64,000 nt of DNA, taken from the NCBI GenBank assembly GCA_024698075.1, contig JAILRP010000010.1:1-64000 (forward strand). The letters are read 5' to 3'. The stretch's first letter is position 1. Every line of letters starts with the position of its first letter. Shown in pieces: positions 33,507 through 41,464 of the stretch. The notes below the pieces were generated by a model. That model was given only the letters and a program-made list of their open reading frames with translations, ran no database searches and was not told the DNA's origin. Origin of the DNA: Lachnospiraceae bacterium (GTDB taxonomy: Bacteria; Bacillota; Clostridia; Lachnospirales; Lachnospiraceae). A program made the translations under genes and the position numbers.

Positions 33507-34694
33507 ATGGCATCAGATTATTACGGGCAGGATAATGATAAGTCTTACCAGAAGACCGTGGCAATGTGCGTCGCTGCCGCGTCCCTTGTAATCCTGCTGT
33601 TCCTTGTCGTTCTCTACGTCAATTCCGATGACAAAAAGGATGATAAACCGTCCGCTTCAGTATCTATGGAAACCGAAGAAGAGGATGACATACTGAAGGA
33701 CAGCCATAACATCACTTCTTCGGAACTCGATTTCTGGAAGGATGAAAAAAAACCTCTTCCCCTTCCAAAAGAAGAAGAGGGAGAGCTCACTCCATACAGG
33801 GACGGGGATGATGCTGAGGAGGGATCCGGGTCCGAACCTGATTTGGATAAGGATAAGGAAAGCAGTAAGCCCAAACGTGATGACGACAGCGAGGGAGAGG
33901 GGTCTCTTAACAGGGAAAGTGATGATATAAAAGATAAGGAAGGCTATATAGCGATAACTGATGAGAAAGGCAGCACCAGATATTATGAACTCCTGACAGA
34001 CGTTCCCAAAAATGAATACGATCTTGAGAACAGCCTTATCAACGAGAACGGCTTCCTTACATATAAGGACAGCAAGAGGGAATCCATAAGAGGCGTTGAT
34101 CTTTCCAAATATAACGGAACAGTTGATTTTGCAAAGCTTAAAGAAAATGGGATAGGGTTTGCGATGCTCAGGCTCGGAAGCCGCGGCTACGGTACCGGAA
34201 ACATAACGCTCGACGAGAAGTTTGTCGAATATGCGCAGAATGCCCAGCTTGCAGGGATCCAGATAGGCGCATATTTCTATTCCCAGGCAGTAAATGAGAC
34301 CGAAGCGGTTGAAGAGGCAAATTACATAGTCGGTGCGGTATCGAGTTTTAATGTAAGATATCCTATCGCCATTGATGTCGAGAAGGTTAAGAATGATGAG
34401 GCGAGGACCGATAAGCTCACCGCTGAGGAGAGGACAGCGATAGTCAAGATGTTCTGTGACACTGTAAAGGGGTATGGATATAAACCGATCATATATGCAA
34501 CGAAGGATATGCTCGTTTCCGGGCTGGAGCTTGACACCCTTGCCGACTATGATGTATGGCTTGCAGATGAGACGGTTCCGACCGATTATCCGTACAGATA
34601 CAGCATGTGGCAGTACAGCACTAAGGGAAGGATAGATGGAATAACGGGCGATATTGATTTCGATATCAGCTTCATCGATTATGAGAAGAGATAA
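33507..34694 (+). CDS. Membrane-anchored GH25 lysozyme-type muramidase
   Basis: This 395-residue protein has one N-terminal membrane helix (about residues 15-34, MCVAAASLVILLFLVVLYVN) and a long, very acidic and Ser/Lys-rich linker (residues 35-150). A C-terminal glycoside hydrolase family 25 domain begins GVDLSKYNGTVDFAKLKENG. Catalytic-type residues are seen in GVDLSKYNG (Asp), IAIDVEKVKN (D-x-E) and YDVWLADE. GH25 enzymes cut the MurNAc-GlcNAc bond of peptidoglycan. Start: AAGGAGATAACC then ATG. It is divergent from apbE. The anchored layout suggests cell-wall remodelling rather than secretion. Confidence 0.88.
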   Translation: MASDYYGQDNDKSYQKTVAMCVAAASLVILLFLVVLYVNSDDKKDDKPSASVSMETEEEDDILKDSHNITSSELDFWKDEKKPLPLPKEEEGELTPYRDGDDAEEGSGSEPDLDKDKESSKPKRDDDSEGEGSLNRESDDIKDKEGYIAITDEKGSTRYYELLTDVPKNEYDLENSLINENGFLTYKDSKRESIRGVDLSKYNGTVDFAKLKENGIGFAMLRLGSRGYGTGNITLDEKFVEYAQNAQLAGIQIGAYFYSQAVNETEAVEEANYIVGAVSSFNVRYPIAIDVEKVKNDEARTDKLTAEERTAIVKMFCDTVKGYGYKPIIYATKDMLVSGLELDTLADYDVWLADETVPTDYPYRYSMWQYSTKGRIDGITGDIDFDISFIDYEKR

Positions 34695-34825
34695 CATTGT
34701 GTTTTTATATAATTTTTCACATAAAATAACATTTACAATTGTTAAAAATATAGAAATGTAATAAATCCGTAACATTCCGGCGGCATCTGTGATAGAATAG
34801 TCAATGCCGTGGAGGTTACTTGTAT

Positions 34826-35569
34826 ATGTTCAGACGTTTAAGAAGCCTTTTCCACTGCTTAAGCTGTGTCAGGACCGACACGCATCTGTGGTGTTTAGGC
34901 GTACTTGGCGGGGCGGTGCTTTTGTGTGTGAGCTTCTTCACGGAGCCGTCTCAGCGCCTGGTGACAGGCGACGAGGATGTTAAGTCATTCGCCCAGCAGA
35001 AGGTAATTGAATACAGTTCCGTTCTCGGAAGCCTTTCAGGCATTGAGTCGCTTGAAGATGATGAGGTTGTGGAGATCGTTGAAGCGATCCCCGATCATTC
35101 AGAGATTGATCTCAAGGATGCGATCTCGGCAAGCGAATGTGTTGATGATTATTTTAAGAACCATGAAGGCGCAAATAGCGGAGATGATGCAGAAGCTGAT
35201 GTAGACCTTGAAAATGTCTATTCCATTGAAGAGGTAGATGCTCTTGAGCGTCTGGTGCAGTGTGAAGCATCCATAGAAGATGAGGCCGGACGTACGCTTG
35301 TTGCTAATGTTGTGCTCAACAGGATCGATACCGGGATATGGGGTGATGACATCCTGTCGGTCATTGAGTCGCCCGGACAGTTCAGGCCTGTAATGAACGG
35401 AGCCTATAAGGTCGTTGAGGTCGATCCGGTGACAAAGAGTGCGGTAATAGCTGCACTGCTCGGCAAGGACGAATCCCAGGGGGCGATCTATTTCCAGAAG
35501 AGTGAAGCCACGGTATGGGGCGACAAGGAATACCTGTTCAGGCACGGATCGCATTCCTTCTATAAATAA
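34826..35569 (+). CDS. SleB-like cell wall hydrolase, membrane-anchored
   Basis: This 247-residue protein has an N-terminal membrane helix (LWCLGVLGGAVLLCVSFF, about residues 25-45), an acidic middle of about 90 residues, and a C-terminal Hydrolase_2 (SleB-type) domain. The domain has LERLVQCEASIEDEAGRTLV with the catalytic Glu, VANVVLNRI, SPGQFRPV and GAIYFQKSEATVWG. SleB enzymes are lytic transglycosylases acting on spore cortex or vegetative walls. ATG at 34826 is ten bases after GGAGG; an in-frame TTG at 34820 is four bases after it. It is followed by a bidirectional terminator. It pairs with the GH25 gene upstream as a second wall enzyme. Confidence 0.87.
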   Translation: MFRRLRSLFHCLSCVRTDTHLWCLGVLGGAVLLCVSFFTEPSQRLVTGDEDVKSFAQQKVIEYSSVLGSLSGIESLEDDEVVEIVEAIPDHSEIDLKDAISASECVDDYFKNHEGANSGDDAEADVDLENVYSIEEVDALERLVQCEASIEDEAGRTLVANVVLNRIDTGIWGDDILSVIESPGQFRPVMNGAYKVVEVDPVTKSAVIAALLGKDESQGAIYFQKSEATVWGDKEYLFRHGSHSFYK

Positions 35570-35610
35570 TAGGTGATATTGATATACCGGCAACGGTTAT
35601 ATATGAAATG

Positions 35611-35646
35611 ACAAAAGGTGTGGATATTCCACACCTTTTGTGTTTT
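35611..35646. terminator. Bidirectional terminator between convergent genes
   Basis: ACAAAAGGTGTGG (35611-35623) and CCACACCTTTTGT (35629-35641) form a perfect 13-base stem around ATATT, followed by GTTTT. The A-rich left arm gives a T-rich tail in the other direction, so it can serve both the SleB-like gene and the minus-strand AP2-like gene. Confidence 0.88.
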
Positions 35647-35703
35647 ACGAACTGTCCGGACAAAATATGGCTTTCCGGATGAGGTTTTCCGAATGGTTCC
35701 AAA

Positions 35704-36492
35704 CTATGTGAAATCAGCGAATATCCTGTCGGAAATGGGAACTTTGAGATACATCAGGGCATATTCGCTGGCTGTCATCGATTCAATGTAATTCTGCCTG
35801 AAATGCTTGCCCGGCCTTGCTTTTTTTATGATGTCTGCAGCTTTGTTGTATGCGATGGCGGCTTCAACCTCGGTGTCATATGTGCCTATCGTATACAGGC
35901 CGTTCACGAGAATGCGTGCGCTGTATTTGGTGTAGACGCTCCGCTTTACGGCATAAACACCGGTATAGCGGTTGATGATCTCGATATTGTCATATCTGAA
36001 ATCATACCTGTCCCCATTGATGAACCTGTAGTCGCGTCCGAGCACCGCATGGGGCTTGATGCCGTAGCGGCTGTACAGATTGACCTGCATTCCGTAGTCG
36101 GCGACCCACAGATGTCCCTTGCGCCTGCTTATCTTGTGGCTGGCAAAGTAGAACAGGTCATCAATGTCAAATTTAAATATGACAGATGGGGTGAGGTAAT
36201 ACTGGAAGTATGATTTTTCAAGATATATAGGATTCTTTATATATACATTGTTGTCCCTGAAATTGATAAGAGAAACGAACTTGTCAAAATCAAGAGGGGT
36301 ATCCATCCTGTACGCGTCGATGGTTATGTCTTTTTTGGCTATGATGTCTTTGGCAACAGCATATGCTGCATGCGCACGCTCCTCGGTATCATAGCTTCCG
36401 AGGCTTATGTGCTTGTTCCTGTATGTCACGGAACTTCTGTAATAGTATTTACCGTTCTTGAGTCTTGCTTTGAATGCTCCGGCAAGTGCCAT
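35704..36492 (-). CDS. Protein with two AP2-like domains around an HNH-like core, function unknown
   Basis: This 262-residue, Tyr-rich protein shows two AP2/integrase-like DNA-binding modules. One is near the N-terminus (GAFKARLKNGKYYYRSSVTY, then ISLGSYDTEERAHAAYAVAK). The other is near the C-terminus (GVYAVKRSVYTKYSARILVN, then YTIGTYDTEVEAAIAYNKAA). Between them, YRFINGDRYDFRYDNIEIIN resembles the second half of the HNH motif that precedes AP2 in phage and group I intron homing endonucleases, but the first HNH histidine is not obvious. It may be a domesticated, inactive relative acting as a DNA-binding protein. Start at 36492 (minus strand) follows GAGGGGACAGG; an in-frame ATG at 36543 has no ribosome site. 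It is divergent from nrdD. Confidence 0.7.
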   Translation of the reverse strand: MALAGAFKARLKNGKYYYRSSVTYRNKHISLGSYDTEERAHAAYAVAKDIIAKKDITIDAYRMDTPLDFDKFVSLINFRDNNVYIKNPIYLEKSYFQYYLTPSVIFKFDIDDLFYFASHKISRRKGHLWVADYGMQVNLYSRYGIKPHAVLGRDYRFINGDRYDFRYDNIEIINRYTGVYAVKRSVYTKYSARILVNGLYTIGTYDTEVEAAIAYNKAADIIKKARPGKHFRQNYIESMTASEYALMYLKVPISDRIFADFT

Positions 36493-36533
36493 GTCCTGTC
36501 CCCTCTTCTCATAGATGTAATGTTTACTTTTAT

Positions 36534-36542
36534 AATATAACA
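36534..36542 (-). promoter_or_regulatory. Extended -10 for the AP2-like gene
   Basis: TGTTATATT on the minus strand (36542 to 36534) is an extended -10. No good -35 is present at 16-18 bases. The inverted repeat at 36557-36576 covers that position. The predicted leader is about 35 bases. Confidence 0.4.
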
Positions 36543-36556
36543 TGCCCTTGATCGGA

Positions 36557-36576
36557 TTGCATTAATAAAAATGCAA
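36557..36576. repeat. Inverted repeat, candidate operator
   Basis: TTGCATT (36557-36563) and AATGCAA (36570-36576) are perfectly inverted with a six-base AT spacer, in the divergent region between the AP2-like gene and nrdD, where the AP2-like gene's -35 would be. It could bind a regulator, possibly the AP2-like protein itself. Confidence 0.4.
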
Positions 36577-36606
36577 ATTGGACTGTTATCATAGTCAAAT
36601 TGTGCG

Positions 36607-36636
36607 TTGACATCATCCATTATATAGTGTTAAATT
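36607..36636 (+). promoter_or_regulatory. Promoter of nrdDG
   Basis: A perfect TTGACA (36607-36612), 18 bases and TAAATT (36631-36636) with an upstream TG (36628-36629); a 17-base spacing to TTAAAT is equally possible. Both candidate NrdR boxes overlap or flank it. Confidence 0.7.
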
Positions 36637-36662
36637 AGTAATGCCAATACCATATATTGATT
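36615..36662 (+). promoter_or_regulatory. Tandem NrdR boxes
   Basis: Two 16-base sites, ATCCATTATATAGTGT (36615-36630) and ATACCATATATTGATT (36647-36662), resemble the NrdR box consensus as I know it (acaCwAtATaTwGtgt) at about 13 and 12 of 16 positions. They are 32 bases apart start to start, three helical turns, which is a known NrdR spacing. They cover the spacer and region after the -10 of the nrdD promoter, consistent with repression of nrdDG when dNTPs are adequate. Confidence 0.62.
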
Positions 36663-36686
36663 TTCTGCAAAAAACGGGAGGTTGTT

Positions 36687-38888
36687 ATGTCAGTTTTACC
36701 CTCTGATCCGGAAAAAGCAAAGAATGAGGACAGCGTCGATTATGCATCCCTTTACAAGCCTGACAGGCCTGTAAAGATGATAAAGAAGGACGGTACCCAC
36801 GAAGATTTCAACGTCCAGAAGGTAGTAGATGCTGTCGGTAAATCCGCATACAGGGCTCTTACCAAGTTCTCAGAAGAAGAGAAGGCCTTCATATGCCAGA
36901 AGGTAGTTGACAGGGTGAACGAGCTCGATGTGGACGAGATACCGATCCCGATAATGCATAATATCGTCGAATCGGCGCTTGAGGAGGTCAAGCCGATAGT
37001 CGCCAAGAGTTACAGGGATTACCGCAACTACAAGCAGGACTTTGTCAGGATGCTCGATGATGTCTACATGAAGAGCCAGTCCATCATGTACGTCGGGGAC
37101 AAGGAGAACGCCAATACGGACTCCGCTCTCGTGTCCACAAAGAGGAGCCTCATATTCAACCAGTTCAATAAGGAACTGTATCAGAAGTTCTTCCTTACTA
37201 CAGAGGAGATACAGGCATGCCGTGACGGCTACATATATATACATGACATGTCCGCAAGACGTGACACTATGAACTGCTGTCTGTTTGACGTTGAGAACGT
37301 GCTCAGGGGCGGATTTGAGATGGGCAATATCTGGTACAACGAGCCCAAGACGCTTGATGTTGCCTTTGATGTCATCGGCGATATCGTGCTTTCGGCGGCC
37401 AGCCAGCAGTATGGCGGATTTACCGTTCCTTCCGTTGACCTTATACTTGAGCCTTATGCCGAGAAGAGCTACCGCAAATATATCGATAAATACAAAGCGC
37501 TCGGGATCGATGAAGAGCGTGCGGAGGAAGAGGCGGAAAAGGATGTTCACCGCGATTTTGAGCAGGGATTCCAGGGATGGGAATACAAGTTCAATACTGT
37601 CGCAAGCTCCCGCGGCGACTATCCGTTCATAACCGTTACGGCCGGAACCGGAACGGGGAGGTTTGCCAAGATGGCAACCATAACGATGCTCGATGTCAGG
37701 AGAGTCGGACAGGGCAAGAAGGAATGCAAGAAGCCGGTCCTCTTCCCGAAGATTGTGTTCCTCTATGATGAGAACCTTCACGGGCCCGGCAAGGAACTCG
37801 AGGACGTGTTCGAGGCCGGCGTCAGATGCTCGAGCAAGACGATGTATCCCGACTGGCTCTCACTTACCGGCAAGGGCTATATAGCATCCATGTACAAACG
37901 CTATGGCAAGATCATTTCGCCGATGGGCTGCAGGGCATTCCTGTCTCCGTGGTATGAACGCGGAGGGATGCATCCCGCGGATGATGATGACGTGCCTGTT
38001 TTCGTCGGACGTTTCAATATCGGTGCCGTTTCACTGAACCTTCCGATGATACTCGCGAAGTCCAGGCAGGAATCGAAGGAGTTCTACGGAGTGCTCGATT
38101 ACTACCTGAACCTCATCAGGCAGCTTCACATCAGGACCTACGCTTACCTGGGTGAAATGCGTGCGTCCACGAACCCGCTCGCATACTGTGAGGGCGGATT
38201 TTACCAGGGACATTTAAAACTCACTGACAAGATCAAGCCGCTTCTTAAATATGCGACCGCTTCTTTCGGGATAACGGCACTCAACGAGCTCCAGGAGCTC
38301 TATAACGGAAAATCACTATACGAGGATGGCCAGTTCGCACTGGAGGTTCTCGAATACATAAACAAGAAGATCACCGAATTCAAGGAAGAGGATGGAAACC
38401 TCTATGCCATATACGGTACCCCGGCCGAGAACCTGTGTGGGCTTCAGGTCAAGCAGTTCCGCAAGAAATATGGCATCATAGAGAATGTTTCGGACAGGGA
38501 ATATGTATCCAACAGTTTCCACTGCCACGTGACCGAAGATATCACCCCCATACAGAAACAGGACTGCGAATACAGATTCTGGGAGCTTTCAAACGGCGGC
38601 AAGATTCAGTATGTACGCTATCCCATTGACTATAATCTCGGAGCTATCCGGACGCTGATCAACAGGGCTATGGAGATGGGCCTGTACGAGGGCGTTAACA
38701 TGTCGCTCGCTTACTGCGATGACTGCGGACACCAGGAGCTTGAGATTGATGTGTGCCCGAAGTGCGGCAGCCGCAACCTCACCAAGATCGACAGGATGAA
38801 CGGATACCTTTCGTATTCGAGAGTCCATGGAGATACGAGGCTTAATGACGCCAAGATGGCCGAGATAGCTGAAAGAAAGAGTATGTAG
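36687..38888 (+). CDS. nrdD: Anaerobic ribonucleoside-triphosphate reductase
   Basis: NrdD reduces NTPs to dNTPs with a glycyl radical, under strict anaerobiosis. The 733-residue protein has an N-terminal ATP-cone (MIKKDGTHEDFNVQKVVDAV), the class III core, a zinc site of two C-x2-C pairs near the end (CDDCGHQEL and CPKCGSRNL), and the glycyl-radical motif RMNGYLSYSR with Gly706. Within the motif, Met replaces the usual Val or Ile before the Asn-Gly. The ATG at 36687 follows GGGAGG; the in-frame ATG at 36657 lies upstream of that site and inside the second NrdR box. nrdG follows after 21 bases. Confidence 0.96.
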   Translation: MSVLPSDPEKAKNEDSVDYASLYKPDRPVKMIKKDGTHEDFNVQKVVDAVGKSAYRALTKFSEEEKAFICQKVVDRVNELDVDEIPIPIMHNIVESALEEVKPIVAKSYRDYRNYKQDFVRMLDDVYMKSQSIMYVGDKENANTDSALVSTKRSLIFNQFNKELYQKFFLTTEEIQACRDGYIYIHDMSARRDTMNCCLFDVENVLRGGFEMGNIWYNEPKTLDVAFDVIGDIVLSAASQQYGGFTVPSVDLILEPYAEKSYRKYIDKYKALGIDEERAEEEAEKDVHRDFEQGFQGWEYKFNTVASSRGDYPFITVTAGTGTGRFAKMATITMLDVRRVGQGKKECKKPVLFPKIVFLYDENLHGPGKELEDVFEAGVRCSSKTMYPDWLSLTGKGYIASMYKRYGKIISPMGCRAFLSPWYERGGMHPADDDDVPVFVGRFNIGAVSLNLPMILAKSRQESKEFYGVLDYYLNLIRQLHIRTYAYLGEMRASTNPLAYCEGGFYQGHLKLTDKIKPLLKYATASFGITALNELQELYNGKSLYEDGQFALEVLEYINKKITEFKEEDGNLYAIYGTPAENLCGLQVKQFRKKYGIIENVSDREYVSNSFHCHVTEDITPIQKQDCEYRFWELSNGGKIQYVRYPIDYNLGAIRTLINRAMEMGLYEGVNMSLAYCDDCGHQELEIDVCPKCGSRNLTKIDRMNGYLSYSRVHGDTRLNDAKMAEIAERKSM

Positions 38889-38909
38889 TTTTGGGAAGGC
38901 AGAAAAGCA

Positions 38910-39419
38910 ATGAGATATCATAACATTACAAAGGACGATATGCTGAACGGTGACGGGCTGCGTGTCGTTCTGTGGGTTGCCGGATGCTCTCATTGCTGCA
39001 GTGAGTGCCAGAACCCCTCAACATGGGATCCTAATGGTGGGGTGCCTTTTGATGATGCTGCCAAAGAAGAGATATTTGCTGAGCTTCGCAAACCGTATAT
39101 ATCCGGGATCACGTTTTCCGGCGGCGATCCGCTGTACTGCAGCAACTATCAGGAGATCAAAACCCTGGCCGCCGAGATAAGGGACAAATTCCCGAACAAG
39201 ACGATCTGGCTGTATACGGGCGAGATATGGGAAAACCTTTTCAATGACCCGATCGTACAGTATATAGATGTTATCGTCGACGGCGAATTTCACATAGAAG
39301 AGAGGGATGTGCAGCTTCTCTGGAAGGGAAGCGCGAACCAGCGAGTGATCGATGTAAAAGCGACATTAGCATCCGACGCTCCCGAGATCCCGGTTATATA
39401 TTGTGACGATTATTATTAA
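38910..39419 (+). CDS. nrdG: Anaerobic ribonucleotide reductase activating protein
   Basis: NrdG is the radical-SAM enzyme that installs the glycyl radical on NrdD. The 169-residue protein has the C-x3-C-x2-C cluster motif in AGCSHCCSECQNP, the GGDP SAM-binding motif in ITFSGGDPLY, and TIWLYTGEIWE. Note the extra cysteine within the cluster loop (CSHCCSEC). It ends at TAA 39417-39419, and the first copy of an 18-base direct repeat starts on that stop codon. Confidence 0.95.
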   Translation: MRYHNITKDDMLNGDGLRVVLWVAGCSHCCSECQNPSTWDPNGGVPFDDAAKEEIFAELRKPYISGITFSGGDPLYCSNYQEIKTLAAEIRDKFPNKTIWLYTGEIWENLFNDPIVQYIDVIVDGEFHIEERDVQLLWKGSANQRVIDVKATLASDAPEIPVIYCDDYY

Positions 39420-39529
39420 CTGCAGACAGGAGGGGCCCGCGACAGCGGGAAGTCCCTATCTGCACCGCGAGGCCCATCGCGAAGCGATATAAAATGGCCG
39501 AGCGTCCTTTATAACTGCAGACAGGAGGG
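39417..39529 (+). repeat. 18-base direct repeats framing a structured spacer
   Basis: TAACTGCAGACAGGAGGG occurs at 39417-39434 and again, identical, at 39512-39529, 95 bases apart. The first copy includes the nrdG stop; the second carries the AGGAGGG ribosome site of dut. The 77 bases between contain short GC-rich inverted repeats (for example CCCGC with GCGGG, and GCGA-rich segments). The layout looks like a tandem duplication of the gene junction with an insertion, or a small repeat element flanked by duplicated target. Confidence 0.7.
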
Positions 39530-39539
39530 TATTATTCCC

Positions 39540-40046
39540 ATGAACAGAATCGCCAGATTCCAAAAGGTATCCTTTGAACAGTTCAGCGGTGCGTATGAAG
39601 AGGAGTTCGGCGGATCCGCAGATGAGATAAGGAAGGTATATGATGACATCAAGCTTCCGAAACGTGCCACAGGCGGATCCGCGGGTTATGATTTCTACGC
39701 ACCGTGCGATATAAAGCTCCCGCCCGGCTGTACGGTCAAAGTCCCGACCGGGATCCGGGCCGAGATGGATAGGGAATGGGTCCTCATGATCTATCCGAGG
39801 AGCGGGCTGGGCTTCAAATACCGGCTTCAGCTCAACAATACGGTCGGCATCATCGACAGTGATTATTTTGAATCCGACAATGAGGGCCATATCTTCATCA
39901 AGATGACCAATGACACTAATGAGGACAGGACCGTGGAGATAAGAGCCGGGAGCGGGTTTGCACAGGGAATATTCATTCAGTACGGTGTCACTGAAGATGA
40001 TGATGTCATAACATCCCGGAACGGAGGCTTCGGCAGTACGGGCTGA
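39540..40046 (+). CDS. dut: dUTP pyrophosphatase (dUTPase)
   Basis: Dut hydrolyses dUTP to dUMP and PPi, keeping uracil out of DNA and supplying dTMP synthesis. The 168-residue trimeric-type protein has motif 1 GGSAGYDFYAPCDI, motif 2 IYPRSGLGFK, motif 3 NTVGIIDSDYFES, motif 4 AGSGFAQGIF and the C-terminal motif 5 RNGGFGSTG, in order. An N-terminal extension of about 35 residues precedes motif 1. The insert FESDNEGHIFIKM is longer than in short dUTPases. Start: AGGAGGG within the second copy of the direct repeat, 11 bases before the ATG. It lies downstream of nrdDG in a dNTP-supply cluster. Confidence 0.92.
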   Translation: MNRIARFQKVSFEQFSGAYEEEFGGSADEIRKVYDDIKLPKRATGGSAGYDFYAPCDIKLPPGCTVKVPTGIRAEMDREWVLMIYPRSGLGFKYRLQLNNTVGIIDSDYFESDNEGHIFIKMTNDTNEDRTVEIRAGSGFAQGIFIQYGVTEDDDVITSRNGGFGSTG

Positions 40047-40054
40047 CAGAGAAG

Positions 40055-40083
40055 ATAAGGCAGGTCCTGCCTTATTTTTTTGT
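40055..40083 (+). terminator. Intrinsic terminator after dut
   Basis: ATAAGGCAG (40055-40063) pairs with CTGCCTTAT (40067-40075) across GTC, followed by a T-run to 40081. The T-run merges with the -35 of the next promoter. Confidence 0.85.
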
Positions 40084-40108
40084 CTATATCATCTGCCGGT
40101 AGTATAAT
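40080..40108 (+). promoter_or_regulatory. Promoter of the DUF512 gene, predicts a leaderless mRNA
   Basis: TTGTCT (40080-40085), 17 bases and a perfect TATAAT (40103-40108). Transcription would begin about seven bases later, at or next to the ATG at 40115. It probably drives the long co-directional run that follows. Confidence 0.6.
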
Positions 40109-40114
40109 GTTGCC

Positions 40115-41464
40115 ATGAACGATCATATGCATATCATAAAAAAAATAGAGCCCGGAAGCATAGCCGATGAGATGGGCGTTGAGCCCGGCGATGCCCTCAT
40201 CGGGATAGACGATCAGCCGATAGAGGATGTTTTTGATTACCGTTTTCTCATGCACAGCGAGGAGCTTTCGGTTGCCATAAGAAAACCGGACGGCGAAGAA
40301 TGGGAGCTCGATATCGAAAAGGATGAGGACGAGGATCTCGGTATTGAATTCGAATCCCCGCTCATGGATGAATACAGGAGCTGCCGCAATAAATGCATTT
40401 TCTGCTTCATAGACCAGATGCCGAAGGGGATGAGGCAGACCCTGTATTTCAAGGATGACGATTCAAGGCTGTCATTTCTTCAGGGCAACTACGTCACGCT
40501 CACGAACATGAGCGATCATGACATCGACCGGATAATCAGATACAGGCTGAGCCCGATAAACATTTCGGTCCAGACGACCAATCCGAAGCTCCGCTGCATG
40601 ATGCTGAACAACAGGTTTGCCGGAGAAGCCCTCTCAGCCATAAGGCGCCTTTATGAAGCAGGCATTACCATGAATGCCCAGATCGTCCTTTGCAGGGGAG
40701 TCAATGACAGGGATGAGCTGAAAAGGACACTTGAGGATCTTTACGTATTTGCGCCTGTCATGCAGAGTGTTTCGGTTGTTCCCGTCGGGATAACAAAATA
40801 CCGCAAGGGGCTTTATCCTCTCGAGAAGATCACAAAAGAGGATGCGCTCGAAACCCTTGAGATCATCGAAAATATCGCACTTACCGCGTATAGGGAGCAT
40901 GGAATTCATTTTGCCCACGCATCCGATGAGATATATATACTTGCAGGCCGGCAGATCCCGCCCGCAGAAGAGTATGATGACTATCCTCAGCTGGAAAACG
41001 GGGTAGGCATGCTGAGGCTCATGACGGATGAATACGACGAGGCATACAGACGCCTAAAGGCTGACATTGAGACAGGCGCCGTCGACAATACAGGCAGCAT
41101 GACTTTCAGCATCGCTACGGGAGCCCTTGCAAAAGACTATGTAAAGGCCGCAACTGACAAGATAGTGAGCCTGTTCCCGAACGTGTCATATGATATTTAC
41201 GCGATAAGGAATGATTTTTTCGGTGAGAGCATAACGGTGGCGGGGCTTATAACCGGCACGGACATGATAAGACAGCTGAAGGGCAAAAGGCTCGGGGAAT
41301 GCCTTCTGATACCCGATGCCATGATGAAGGCTGATGAGCGTATTTTCCTTGATAATGTGACTGTTGCGGACCTCGAGGGGGCTTTACAAGTAAAATCACA
41401 TATTGTAAAATCAAACGGATTGGATTTAGTGAATTTTTTACTGAAAGAGAAGCTTTATGAGTAA
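40115..41464 (+). CDS. DUF512 radical-SAM/PDZ protein
   Basis: This 449-residue protein has an N-terminal PDZ-like segment (IIKKIEPGSIADEMGVEPGD), then CRNKCIFCFIDQMPKGMR with a C-x3-C-x2-C radical-SAM-like cluster motif. A TIM-barrel-like region and the C-terminal DUF512 domain (TGSMTFSIATGALAKDY) follow. The family is conserved next to der in Clostridia. Its reaction is unknown; a link to ribosome or tRNA biology has been guessed from this neighbourhood only. No ribosome binding site precedes ATG 40115 or the in-frame ATG at 40127, and a promoter ends seven bases before 40115, so leaderless translation is likely. It overlaps der by eight bases. Confidence 0.88.
   Translation: MNDHMHIIKKIEPGSIADEMGVEPGDALIGIDDQPIEDVFDYRFLMHSEELSVAIRKPDGEEWELDIEKDEDEDLGIEFESPLMDEYRSCRNKCIFCFIDQMPKGMRQTLYFKDDDSRLSFLQGNYVTLTNMSDHDIDRIIRYRLSPINISVQTTNPKLRCMMLNNRFAGEALSAIRRLYEAGITMNAQIVLCRGVNDRDELKRTLEDLYVFAPVMQSVSVVPVGITKYRKGLYPLEKITKEDALETLEIIENIALTAYREHGIHFAHASDEIYILAGRQIPPAEEYDDYPQLENGVGMLRLMTDEYDEAYRRLKADIETGAVDNTGSMTFSIATGALAKDYVKAATDKIVSLFPNVSYDIYAIRNDFFGESITVAGLITGTDMIRQLKGKRLGECLLIPDAMMKADERIFLDNVTVADLEGALQVKSHIVKSNGLDLVNFLLKEKLYE

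Noticed and set aside
33657-34775. 372-codon minus-strand open frame opposite the GH25 gene
   Set aside because: It reads across the acidic linker and GH25 domain in antisense, with no start context or motif.
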